A DNA stretch of 40,114 nt from Acidobacteriota bacterium (lineage in GTDB: Bacteria > Acidobacteriota > Terriglobia > Acidiferrales > UBA7541). Location: assembly GCA_013289825.1 (NCBI GenBank), contig JABCZF010000035.1:1-40114 (forward strand). Reading direction: 5' to 3'. A model generated the notes under the pieces. That model was not told the DNA's origin, searched no databases, and saw nothing but the letters and a program-made list of their open reading frames with translations. Below, piece by piece: positions 17,330-24,387 of this stretch. Both the position numbers and the translations under genes were made by a program. Every line of letters starts with the position of its first letter. Positions within the stretch are counted from its first letter, which is position 1.

Positions 17330-17545
17330 ATGAAGACTCTATTCTTGCTACTCGAACTGCTGATGGACGGCGACGCCATTCGCGTGGTCCTCCGTTCCTG
17401 CTGCACTTCGGCAGTGGTCAGCGTGGTGGTCCTTATTTTCGCGGGCAGCTATCAGGTGGTTCGTCGTTGGCTGCTTCGCCGCAACAGTCGGGCGCCGTCA
17501 CGCGCCTTACAGTTCCAAGAGACTTGGGAGGAAACCAAATCATGA
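17330..17545 (+). CDS. Small single-TM protein (71 aa) of the PadR-ABC operon
   Basis: A 71-residue protein. An N-terminal amphipathic or hydrophobic stretch (MKTLFLLLELL) is followed by a TM helix at about 25-43 (CCTSAVVSVVVLIFAGSYQVV). A strongly basic segment comes next (RRWLLRRNSR), then a soluble tail. AAGGA lies about 10 nt before the ATG, and its stop overlaps the ATPase start in ATGA (17542-17545), arguing for a real, translationally coupled gene. Positive-inside reasoning puts the C-terminus in the cytoplasm. It could be an accessory subunit of the exporter, a lid or regulator, or conceivably the exported peptide. No family is recognised. Confidence 0.7.
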   Translation: MKTLFLLLELLMDGDAIRVVLRSCCTSAVVSVVVLIFAGSYQVVRRWLLRRNSRAPSRALQFQETWEETKS

Positions 17546-18432
17546 ACAACGAATTCTGGGCCGAGCTTTCAGGTGTAAAAAAGCGTTTCGGAAAGACCGT
17601 GGCTCTCGACGGTCTCGATTTGCAGGTGCGGCCTGGAGAACTCTTCTCCGTGCTCGGTCCGAACGGTGCGGGCAAATCCACTGCTGTTTCACTCATGCTC
17701 GGACTCCTGCGGCCGGACTCCGGCGCGGCGCGCTTATTCGGTCGGTCTCCACTCCTCGTCGAGCCACGGCGCCAGGTCGGCGTCATGATGCAGGAAGTCA
17801 CGCTCGCACCCGAGCTCCGGGTGCGCGAACATATAGCTCTTGTTGCCAGTTATTATCCTCTTCCGTTTACTCCCGTCGAGGCCATGGAGCTGACCAAAAC
17901 TTCTTCGTTGGCATTTCGCCCCTACGGAAAACTCTCCGCAGGCCAAAAGCGCCAGGTGCAGTTCGCCATGGCGGTTTGCGGGCGCCCTAAGCTGCTCTTC
18001 CTCGATGAGCCCAGCGTCGGACTCGACGTGCGCGCCCGCGAAACGATGTGGGCGACACTGCGTGAGCTCGTGCACAACGGATCTTCCATCGTTCTCACGA
18101 CTCATTATCTCGAAGAAGCCGAATCCCTCTCCAACCGCGTGGCCGTCCTCAGCAAAGGCCGCGTGATCGCCTCCGGCACCGTCAACGAAATCCGCGCCCT
18201 GGTCATTCGCAAGCGCATCACGTGTTCCACCGCACTTTCCGCCGATCAAATTGCCGCGTGGCCGGATGTCGAAAGCGTCACGCGCGAGCACCAGCGGCTG
18301 CAAATCAGCACGAGCAACTCAGAAGCGGTCGTGCGCCGCTTGCTGGCCGCCGATGCGAATCTCCAAGAACTGGAAGTACGCCGCGCCGGGCTCGCCGAAG
18401 CTTTTGCAGAACTCACTCAGGAGGCCGCATGA
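17542..18432 (+). CDS. ABC transporter ATPase (ABC-2 type exporter)
   Basis: A 296-residue ATPase of the CcmA/drug-exporter class. Walker A is GPNGAGKST (39-47), the signature is LSAGQKRQ (131-138, Ala in place of the usual Gly), Walker B is LLFLDEPSVGLD and the H-loop TTHYLEEAE. The C-terminal ~80 residues are the small domain seen in ABC-2 ATPases. Start 17542 is the coupled ATG overlapping the small-protein stop; GGAGG lies about 11 nt upstream. A frame extension to 17305 is an artefact running over the small gene. Its stop overlaps the permease start (18429). Confidence 0.93.
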   Translation: MNNEFWAELSGVKKRFGKTVALDGLDLQVRPGELFSVLGPNGAGKSTAVSLMLGLLRPDSGAARLFGRSPLLVEPRRQVGVMMQEVTLAPELRVREHIALVASYYPLPFTPVEAMELTKTSSLAFRPYGKLSAGQKRQVQFAMAVCGRPKLLFLDEPSVGLDVRARETMWATLRELVHNGSSIVLTTHYLEEAESLSNRVAVLSKGRVIASGTVNEIRALVIRKRITCSTALSADQIAAWPDVESVTREHQRLQISTSNSEAVVRRLLAADANLQELEVRRAGLAEAFAELTQEAA

Positions 18433-19286
18433 GGAACGCCACGTCGTTCGAAAACCCGAACTCGTTCGAAAGCCCCAAACCGTTCGACACAGCCAAGTCA
18501 TTCAATCGCTTTGAGCAATCGCCGTTCTCCGCCGTGATGTCCAACGCCCGTTTGCTGCGCGCTTATCTCACCGAAGCTCGATTCGAATCCTTGCGCATGT
18601 TTCGGGTGCTGGGCTTCTCCCTGCCGTTTTTGGTTCTGCCCGCCTCTTTGTATCTGCTGTTCGGAGTTGTGCTTTTCGGTGAAGCGGTTCGAAACGACCT
18701 GGCCGCAGGAAAGTTTCTCTTCACGGCGTTCGCGGCCTTCGGCGTAATGGGTCCGGGAATGTTCGGTTTCGGCGCCACGGTCGCCACCGAACGGGAACAA
18801 GGTCTGCTCACCCTCAAGCGCGCATTGCCCGCGCCACCTGGCTCTTACCTGCTTGCCAAATTGCTCATGACCATGCTCTTCGCCTTCATCGTCATGGCCA
18901 CCATGATCTCCTCAGCTCTCTTGCTGGGTCATTTGCCGCTGACCTTCGCGCAATGCGCCAGCGTCACGGCCATCAGTATCTTCGGCTCACTGCCCTTCTG
19001 CGCCATCGGCCTGTTCATCGGAACGCGCGCCTCGGGCAAAGCGTCCGTGGCCCTCGTAAATCTAATCTACGTGCCGATGATGCACATCTCCGGCTTGTTC
19101 TACCCGCTGCCAAAATTTCTTCGGAGCATCTCGCCAGTCTGGCCCAGCTATCATTTGCAACAACTGTTGTTCGCCGCGCTAGGTGCGCCCTTTTACGGTC
19201 GTACCGCAGTGCATGTTGCCGTCCTTGCGGGGGTCACACTGGTTCTCACGGCGCTCTCGATTCGCAGGCTGGCACGCGTTGGCTGA
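18429..19286 (+). CDS. ABC-2 type permease with repetitive cytoplasmic N-terminus
   Basis: A 285-residue permease with six predicted TM helices from about residue 55 onward. It includes the ABC-2 amphipathic/connecting region (GATVATEREQGLLTLKRALPAPPGSYLLAKL) and the C-terminal MHISGLFYPLPKFL motif typical of this subfamily. It starts at ATG 18429, overlapping the ATPase stop in ATGA. The first ~36 residues precede the membrane domain and are built of six-residue repeats rich in Ser/Phe/Pro. This is the last gene of the operon; the next gene is convergent. The pair would export a lipid, peptide or drug; the identity is unknown. Confidence 0.9.
   Translation: MRNATSFENPNSFESPKPFDTAKSFNRFEQSPFSAVMSNARLLRAYLTEARFESLRMFRVLGFSLPFLVLPASLYLLFGVVLFGEAVRNDLAAGKFLFTAFAAFGVMGPGMFGFGATVATEREQGLLTLKRALPAPPGSYLLAKLLMTMLFAFIVMATMISSALLLGHLPLTFAQCASVTAISIFGSLPFCAIGLFIGTRASGKASVALVNLIYVPMMHISGLFYPLPKFLRSISPVWPSYHLQQLLFAALGAPFYGRTAVHVAVLAGVTLVLTALSIRRLARVG
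18444..18515 (+). repeat. Four 18-bp in-frame tandem repeats
   Basis: Copies begin at 18444, 18462, 18480 and 18498, each opening with (t/c)c(g/a)ttcga-like sequence. They translate as SFENPN, SFESPK, PFDTAK and SFNRFE. They lie within the 5' end of the ABC-2 permease gene and encode its cytoplasmic N-terminal extension. Because each unit is 18 bp, copy changes would keep the frame. Confidence 0.75.
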
Positions 19287-19386
19287 CAGCCCGGGCGGTC
19301 CGGGAGGCAACTCACGTTTTGTGGAGGAGCGGACTCTCGGACGCGCCGTTCGCACTCTCGAAATGGCTCGAGAAGGCGAACCCACG

Positions 19387-20205
19387 TTAGCGTTTCACGC
19401 CCTCCTGATAGAGCCCCATCAAATTTCCCGCCGGGTCGCGGAAAGTCGCGATCCAACTCGAGCTCCCCGGGGAATCCGGGTGAGGAGTCTCGACCACTCC
19501 ACCGCCGTGGGTTCGCACCCGGGCAAGGGTGGCATCGAGGCTGTCGACCCAGATGTATGGCAGCAGCCCAGGCTCGCGCGAACTCTCTCGACCGGTAACC
19601 CACGCGCCACTCACGTTTCCCGTGGCATCATCGAAACTTGGACGGGCCGTATCCCGATGTCGGATATTCCAGCCGAATACCTTCTCGTAAAAGGCCGCGG
19701 ACTCGAGAACATCAACCGCTGGAATCTCCATATAAGAAAAGCGCGGGCGGCGCAGCAGCGCGAGGCGATGCGCTGCTTCTGTAATGGTGGCTCCCCACCC
19801 GTCAGGACTCAAGTCTCGAGCGTGGCGCGAGAACAGCCAATGGTGGCCATCGAGGTCCTCGACTCCATACTGTAGTTCCCCATACTCAGTTTCATGGAGT
19901 TCCTCTACGATTTTCGCGCCCGCCGCTTTCGCTCTTTGAAAGTGCGCCTCCACGTCGTCAACGAAAACGGTCAGGCTTTGCGTGCCGTAACCTAGTATGG
20001 AGGGGCTCAAGCTTCCCTGTTCCACTCTCGTGAGCATGATCCACGCGTTGCCGAGATGCACCTGGGCCCCGCCGACCGGCTGGCCATAGCGGTAGTGTTC
20101 TTTGAAACCAAACGTTTTGCTCAGCCAGGCGACGGCCTCGGCAACGTCGCGATAAAAAACGTGGGGCAGAATAGTATCCGGCGGCACAGAGCGATTCTCG
20201 ATCAT
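19387..20205 (-). CDS. Tandem VOC (glyoxalase/bleomycin-resistance-like) protein
   Basis: A 272-residue protein with two VOC domains. The first is about residues 10-130 (PHVFYRDVAEAVAWLSKTFGF ... VEDLDGHHWLFSRH). The second is about 150-270 (FSYMEIPAVDVLESAAFYEKVFGW ... TFRDPAGNLMGLYQE). Each has the beta-alpha-beta-beta-beta pattern, and the C-terminal domain carries typical metal-site-like Glu/His positions. Such proteins range from metal-dependent lyases and dioxygenases to antibiotic-binding proteins, so no reaction is assigned. GAGAGGAAAC precedes the start. It is convergent with the PadR-ABC operon, with 100 bp between stops, and is probably monocistronic. Confidence 0.88.
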   Translation of the reverse strand: MIENRSVPPDTILPHVFYRDVAEAVAWLSKTFGFKEHYRYGQPVGGAQVHLGNAWIMLTRVEQGSLSPSILGYGTQSLTVFVDDVEAHFQRAKAAGAKIVEELHETEYGELQYGVEDLDGHHWLFSRHARDLSPDGWGATITEAAHRLALLRRPRFSYMEIPAVDVLESAAFYEKVFGWNIRHRDTARPSFDDATGNVSGAWVTGRESSREPGLLPYIWVDSLDATLARVRTHGGGVVETPHPDSPGSSSWIATFRDPAGNLMGLYQEGVKR

Positions 20206-20481
20206 TGCGTTTCCTCTCTCCTATAGTTTCCCGGAAAACCGGGACCGTGTGACGGCGGCCTCCGCGAACCTCATCTTCTTAAAACGACTGGATGGTCGGA
20301 GGCTCGGAGGCGCTTCTCGGACCCGACCGACCAGCGGCGGCACCGAAGAGAATGAGCCGAGCTTGGGAACTTGCCCGTCAGTTCCGAGTAAGACAAGCGC
20401 TCCGGCGCTCCACAATAAAACATAGTAAGGTCAATATGGGAAGACCGAGGAATGCAAAACCTGTGCTACGAGGAGGCCCGC

Positions 20482-21039
20482 ATGGTGCAGATCAAGGGAT
20501 CCGCAATCAAGGAAACCATTGACCAGATCAAGTCGCGGGCCGGCGAGGCAGCTTTCCAGAAAATCCTGGGACTTCTCGACGAAGAAACGCGCAAGGTTTG
20601 CGAAGGTGAAGTCTTCGCGTCCACCTGGTACCCGCTCGACCTCTTCACACGCTTTCTCGAAATCGAGATTCGCGTTCTTGCCGACGGCAAAGAAGAGATG
20701 GTCACCCGTGGTTCGGAAGCGGTCATCGAACGGCAGCTTCGCGGGATCTACAAAGCATTTGTCAAACTAGGTTCGCCAGAATTCGTTGTGAAGCGCATCG
20801 CTGCAGTTCACGCCACGTACTTTCAGGGCGTCCCCATCGATGTCCAGCTCCAGGGAAACAACCGCGCGCTCGTCAAGTACACTGGCTTTGAGAAACAGCA
20901 CCGTATCATGGGGTTCGCCATCGTCGGATTCTTCAAAAAAGCCCTTGAAATCTCGGGCGCCAAGGACGTGGTCATCTATTTCTCCACGCCGATCGAAGAA
21001 GGCAAAGGTTATTCCGAACTTTCTATCGCGTGGCGCTGA
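20482..21039 (+). CDS. DUF2378/TIGR02265-like protein
   Basis: A 185-residue soluble protein starting MVQIKGSAIKETIDQIK, with GAGGAGG five bases before ATG 20482. The sequence pattern resembles the TIGR02265 (DUF2378) family first noted in myxobacteria. Recognisable stretches are an N-terminal helix, TWYPLDLFTRFLE, ERQLRGIYKAFVKLGSPEFVVKRI and the C-terminal GFFKKALEISGAKDV; family membership is from memory and not proven. No catalytic motif or membrane segment is visible. It is followed 64 bp later by the VWA gene on the same strand, but a palindrome and a possible promoter lie between them. Function unknown. Confidence 0.7.
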   Translation: MVQIKGSAIKETIDQIKSRAGEAAFQKILGLLDEETRKVCEGEVFASTWYPLDLFTRFLEIEIRVLADGKEEMVTRGSEAVIERQLRGIYKAFVKLGSPEFVVKRIAAVHATYFQGVPIDVQLQGNNRALVKYTGFEKQHRIMGFAIVGFFKKALEISGAKDVVIYFSTPIEEGKGYSELSIAWR

Positions 21040-21062
21040 CCGGCGTCCAAAAAACGCGGAAC

Positions 21063-21097
21063 TTTGCCAGTACCTGGCAAACGACCTCGCGTACTAT
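21063..21097 (+). promoter_or_regulatory. Palindrome and possible promoter of the VWA gene
   Basis: A perfect inverted repeat TTTGCCAG (21063-21070) / CTGGCAAA (21074-21081), spacer TAC, lies just upstream of a -10-like TACTAT (21092-21097). The ATG of the VWA gene is at 21104, six bases after it. No good -35 is present at the right distance; the palindrome covers that position, which would suit an activator site. The regulator is unknown. Confidence 0.45.
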
Positions 21098-21103
21098 GGA
21101 GCA

Positions 21104-22072
21104 ATGGCGATCTCTAAATTTTGGCGAGCCCATTCGCACGTTTTAGCCCTCGTGGTTTGTGCCTCTGTTTTCGCTGGTGCAACCTTCCGATTACCCGCAG
21201 AAGCGCACAACCAGGACCAGGGTGTCATTCGCGTGGGCGTAAATCTTGTACTCGTTGACGCGACCGTGAAGACCAAAGCCGGCCAAATCATGGCCGACCT
21301 GAAAAGAGAGAACTTCGAAGTTCGCGAGGATGGCGTCGAGCAAAAACTGGAAGTCTTCAGCCGTGACGAATTGCCCCTGGAGGTCGCGCTGGTTTTGGAC
21401 CTGAGCGATTCGATCGGGCCATTCCTGGGCCCGTTGCGGGACGCCGCCACCACCGCTCTGGCTGCGCTCAAGCCCGACGACGAGGTCGCCCTGTTCACGT
21501 TCTCCACGGAAGCTCAATTGCGCGTCCCGTTCACGAAAGACAAGCGGGAGATTGCCAACCAGATCAATGCATTTCACGCGGGCGGCGCCACCAACATCAA
21601 CGACGGCATCTTTATCGCTTCTGAGAATCTCCTCAAGACGCCGCCCAAGGGCCGCCGCGTCATCATCCTCATCAGCGATGACGTCGGCACCGACGCTGGT
21701 GGACAGGGCACGCGCGACATCGTCACCGAAGCAATCGCTGCCGACGCAGTACTCTATAACCTGAAAATCCCGGGCTACAACCCGCCGCAAACTCTCTTCG
21801 CCGCCAGCATGATCCCTGGCCTGGTCAACATTCGCAAAGTCATCGACCAAACCGGCGGAGAGCTCTTCGACGTCCAAGACGTAGCCCACCTCGATCCCGT
21901 CTTCCGGGCCCTGATTCAGCGCATCAAAACGCGCTACACGTTGGGCTACTACACAAACGCGAGTGCAGCCCTCGGCAAACCCCACAAACTCGACGTTCGC
22001 CTGGCTTCCTCCTTCGGGAAAAAAGGCCGCGACTATGTGGTCCTTTCCAAAAACGGCTTTTACGTTCACTAA
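21104..22072 (+). CDS. Secreted VWFA-related protein, acidobacterial type
   Basis: A 322-residue protein with a signal peptide or membrane anchor at about residues 10-30. The N-terminal beta domain (IRVGVNLVLVDATVKTKAG...FEVREDGVEQKLEVFSRDE) is typical of TIGR03436 VWFA-related acidobacterial proteins. The von Willebrand A domain keeps a complete MIDAS: DLSDS (99-103), Thr in GGATN (163) and SDD (191-193). It ends with the family-typical LGYYTNASAALGKPHKLDVR segment. It probably binds a divalent metal and a protein ligand at the cell surface or periplasm. The start is chosen by the leader peptide. Its stop overlaps the convergent ArsR-like gene stop. Confidence 0.88.
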   Translation: MAISKFWRAHSHVLALVVCASVFAGATFRLPAEAHNQDQGVIRVGVNLVLVDATVKTKAGQIMADLKRENFEVREDGVEQKLEVFSRDELPLEVALVLDLSDSIGPFLGPLRDAATTALAALKPDDEVALFTFSTEAQLRVPFTKDKREIANQINAFHAGGATNINDGIFIASENLLKTPPKGRRVIILISDDVGTDAGGQGTRDIVTEAIAADAVLYNLKIPGYNPPQTLFAASMIPGLVNIRKVIDQTGGELFDVQDVAHLDPVFRALIQRIKTRYTLGYYTNASAALGKPHKLDVRLASSFGKKGRDYVVLSKNGFYVH

Positions 22073-22782
22073 GGATCGCCAAGGCCGAAGCGCGCCCGCA
22101 TCTCGCGTCGGCCAACTCTGGTAATGGCCAGAGCTCGGCTGTCGAGTTCCCGGATCACCCATTTTCGTTCCAGTGCGATGTTCAGCAGCGCCGCACCGAC
22201 GGCCCCTCCCAGATGTGGCCGCCGCTCACTCCAGTCCACACAAGCGTAGGCGAAGCGGCGCCGCAGCGCGCGATTTGCCTGCACGTCAATGCCAAGCTCT
22301 CCGAATGCCTTGATTCCCCTGGGTGTCAATTCGTAAGCGTTTTCGGCTGCGGACTCGCCTGCCCCGCCCGACAGCCAGCCCATGGCCTTGATGCGATCAT
22401 GCAGCGCCACGCCCAGCGTGCCCGCGATGTGGTCGTAGCAAGTCCGCGCCGCGAGCAAACGGTTTGGCGTATGCGGTACGAATGAGTTGCGAAATCCCCC
22501 TGCCAGCACGCTCAGAGCTTCCAGCGCCGCCGCTACATCTTCGCCTGCCAAACGGTAGTAGCGATGTTTCCCCTGTGCCAACACTTTCACCAAGCGCTCC
22601 TTCTCGAGCCTGTGCAGGTGCACGCTCGCGGTCGAAGGCTTCACCTCCGCGACCATCGCAAGCTCCGTGCTGGTGCGTGCGCGCCCATCGACCAGGCAGT
22701 AAAGCATTCGCGCGCGCGGCGGCTCACCGATGGCCGCCGCAATTCGCGAGACCGCAGCGTCCGCATCCGATTCGACATCCAT
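22069..22782 (-). CDS. ArsR-like winged-helix regulator with C-terminal domain
   Basis: A 237-residue protein. The N-terminal ~100 residues are an ArsR-type winged helix (AAIGEPPRARMLYCLVDGRARTSTELAMVAEVKPSTASVHLHRLEKERLVKV.QGKHRYYRL). The C-terminal ~130 residues (HTPNRLLAARTCYDHIAGTLGVALHDRI...) are the extra domain seen in longer ArsR relatives in proteobacteria and acidobacteria. The classical metal-binding CxC motif in the recognition helix is absent, so a metal sensor is unlikely. It is divergent from the NIPSNAP gene, which it may control. Its promoter leaves almost no 5' leader. Confidence 0.87.
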   Translation of the reverse strand: MDVESDADAAVSRIAAAIGEPPRARMLYCLVDGRARTSTELAMVAEVKPSTASVHLHRLEKERLVKVLAQGKHRYYRLAGEDVAAALEALSVLAGGFRNSFVPHTPNRLLAARTCYDHIAGTLGVALHDRIKAMGWLSGGAGESAAENAYELTPRGIKAFGELGIDVQANRALRRRFAYACVDWSERRPHLGGAVGAALLNIALERKWVIRELDSRALAITRVGRREMRARFGLGDP

Positions 22783-22817
22783 ACTTTGATGTTAGACGAA
22801 GTATCCATGACGGGCAA
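22781..22817 (-). promoter_or_regulatory. ArsR-gene promoter with inverted repeat
   Basis: On the minus strand -35 TTGCCC (22817-22812), a 17-bp spacer and -10 TAACAT (22794-22789) end six bases before the start codon (22782-22780). An inverted repeat ATACTT (22781-22786) / AAGTAT (22799-22804) overlaps the start codon and the promoter spacer, and may be the autoregulatory site that also affects the divergent NIPSNAP gene. Confidence 0.55.
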
Positions 22818-22861
22818 GCATCATACTGCCCGGCATGCGGCCAGCAACCCCCACCAGCCAG

Positions 22862-23305
22862 ATGAGTCGCCGCGAGGCCATTGGCGGCATGCTCGTCGCG
22901 GTGGCCGCGCTCACCGTCGGCCAAGATGCTCTGGCCAGTCGGGCGACAAAAGGAGAACCTGTGACCATCCTGTGTGTTATCCGCTACCAGATCGATCCGT
23001 TCCAGCAAGATGCCTTTAAGAAGTACGCCGAGAACTGGGGCCGCATCATTCCACGCTGCGGCGGCCACCTGGTCGGCTATTTTCTTCCCCATGAGGGAAC
23101 AAATGATATTGCCTGGGGGCTGATCGCGTTCGCCAGCCTGGCTTACTACGAAGCCTACCGGAGACGCCTGAAGTCGGACCCCGAAGGCCGCGAAAACTTC
23201 GCCACATCGCAAGCAAAACGTTTCATTCTTCGCGAAGAACGAACCTTCGTCGAACTAGTCGATGGTACCTTCAACATCCCCGCGGACCTGCCAGCCACTC
23301 CATGA
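22862..23305 (+). CDS. NIPSNAP-family protein with possible Tat leader
   Basis: The core (TILCVIRYQIDPFQQDAF...YAENWGRIIPRCGGHLVGYFLPHEGTND...) is a ~110-residue dimeric alpha/beta-barrel NIPSNAP domain; its enzymatic role is unknown. Two starts are credible. ATG 22862 gives a 147-residue protein with a Tat-like leader (SRREAIGG, hydrophobic MLVAVAALTVG, then ALA-S). GTG 22961 gives 114 residues and has AAAAGGAG five bases upstream. The leader frame is intact with signal-peptide composition, so I list the long form and flag the short form as an alternative or second product. A further in-frame ATG exists at 22835. Confidence 0.8.
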   Translation: MSRREAIGGMLVAVAALTVGQDALASRATKGEPVTILCVIRYQIDPFQQDAFKKYAENWGRIIPRCGGHLVGYFLPHEGTNDIAWGLIAFASLAYYEAYRRRLKSDPEGRENFATSQAKRFILREERTFVELVDGTFNIPADLPATP

Positions 23306-23567
23306 TACGGCTCGCCTGAGATCTCTCCGTTGGCGTCCTGCGTATTCTAAGCAGCGGGCGGGAGGAGCAATCGCATGGTCGGATGCGAGTTTGCATACCG
23401 TCATCATTATCTGGATGATGGTCCTCGTCCAGGCAGCTGCCTAGGCGTCCTACAATCTCGAGCACGGCAGTATCCTGTGGTCCTTGGTTCCCTGGAACCA
23501 AGGAATCCTTCCGCAAAACATGCTCGTGCGCGTTTCTGTATTCCGGAGCGGCTCTCATCGCCTTGGG
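23306..23567. other. Noncoding stretch between NIPSNAP and transglutaminase genes
   Basis: Part of a 361-bp gap. Open frames here have no recognisable domain. The clearest structure is the 24-bp inverted repeat at 23481-23504, listed separately. Confidence 0.5.
23481..23504. repeat. Perfect 11-bp inverted repeat, 2-nt loop
   Basis: TCCTTGGTTCC (23481-23491) and its exact reverse complement (23494-23504) are separated by CT. No T-run follows on either strand, so it is not a standard terminator. It lies about 85 bp before the predicted transglutaminase promoter and could be a regulator site or a stable RNA hairpin at the end of the NIPSNAP transcript. Confidence 0.6.
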
Positions 23568-23594
23568 GCATAAATATGCGAATGCATGTATAAT
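23568..23594 (+). promoter_or_regulatory. Probable promoter of transglutaminase gene
   Basis: A perfect -10 TATAAT at 23589-23594 is preceded by a 12-bp palindrome GCATAAATATGC (23568-23579) where an operator or -35-overlapping factor could sit. No good -35 lies at 17 bp; TTGGGG is 20 bp away. Transcription from here would start near 23601, which excludes the upstream in-frame ATG at 23586 as the start codon. Confidence 0.5.
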
Positions 23595-23666
23595 ATTCCA
23601 CCACCGCCAGTACCTGGGCTGTACGCCCCTGAGCGCTGCCGGGAATTCGCCGAGAGGATAGCGGGG

Positions 23667-24302
23667 ATGGAGCAGTTTCTGAAACCTACCGAAGTGATCG
23701 ACTGGATCCATCCTGCGGTATCTTCGCAAGCCAGGGAACTCGCAAAAAACACAACCGGCGCGCTTGAAACTGCCCAACGCTGTTTTGCATGGGTCCGCGA
23801 TTCCATCCAGCACAGTTCTGACTTCCGGCGCAACCCGGTAACTTGCGCCGCGTCGGCGGTGCTCACATCCGGCACCGGCTATTGTTACGCGAAGAGCCAT
23901 CTGCTGGCCGCCCTGCTTAGGGCCAACGGGATACCCGCCGGGTTCTGCTACCAACGGCTCAGCATCGATGACACTGGCGCCTCCTATTCTTTGCACGGTC
24001 TCAACGCTGTTTACCTGCCGGAATTCGGCTGGTATCGAGTGGATTCGCGGGGCAACAAGCCTGGAGTCAACGCGCAGTTTTCCCCGCCCGTCGAGCAGCT
24101 GGCATTCCACGTGAACCTTCCTGCGGAGAAGAGTTTTCCTGAGATATTGCCCGACCCGTTGCCCATTGTGGTTACCGCGCTCAGGACCTACTCCACCTGG
24201 GAAGCGCTGTACAAGAATCTACCCGACTGGGACCTTCCATCACTCTCCAGCGCAACCTTTGCTCCACCCGGCAGTGGTTCAAGCGCTGCGACCGAGCGAT
24301 AG
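23667..24302 (+). CDS. Transglutaminase-like cysteine protease-fold protein
   Basis: A 211-residue protein of the transglutaminase-like superfamily. The expected triad is present: Cys73 in GTGYCYAKSHLLAALLRA, His110 in YSLHGLNAVY and Asp126 in WYRVDSRG. There is no signal peptide, so it is probably cytoplasmic. Bacterial relatives act as peptidases or amidases or crosslink proteins; the reaction here is not known. Start ATG 23667 (MEQFLKPTEVIDW) agrees with GAGAGGA upstream and with a TATAAT that overlaps the earlier ATG. It ends about 30 bp before the second PadR promoter. Confidence 0.85.
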   Translation: MEQFLKPTEVIDWIHPAVSSQARELAKNTTGALETAQRCFAWVRDSIQHSSDFRRNPVTCAASAVLTSGTGYCYAKSHLLAALLRANGIPAGFCYQRLSIDDTGASYSLHGLNAVYLPEFGWYRVDSRGNKPGVNAQFSPPVEQLAFHVNLPAEKSFPEILPDPLPIVVTALRTYSTWEALYKNLPDWDLPSLSSATFAPPGSGSSAATER

Positions 24303-24332
24303 GCCATCACCCAGCAGAAAAACATTTTCCTG

Positions 24333-24383
24333 TTGACATCCCACAGAGCCTTGGCGATACTCCTGTGGACACACCACAGGAGG
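24333..24383 (+). promoter_or_regulatory. Second PadR promoter with palindrome covering the RBS
   Basis: -35 TTGACA (24333-24338), 17-bp spacer, -10 GATACT (24356-24361). A perfect inverted repeat follows: CTCCTGTGG (24360-24368) and CCACAGGAG (24374-24382), spacer ACACA. The right arm contains the Shine-Dalgarno AGGAGG (24378-24383) of the padR gene, so the repeat is both a likely DNA operator and, if transcription begins near 24368, part of the translation start region. The design parallels the 15.9-kb PadR gene (same TTGACATCC start, 5-bp palindrome spacer), but the arm sequence differs. Confidence 0.82.
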
Positions 24384-24387
24384 CCGC

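Noticed and set aside
17305..17541. 79-residue N-terminal extension of the ABC-2 ATPase
   Set aside because: Out of frame with the real small TM gene that occupies this region; the ATPase family starts at MNNEFWAELSGV.
23271..24110. 279-codon minus-strand frame
   Set aside because: Antisense to the transglutaminase-like gene; no domain and no start signals.
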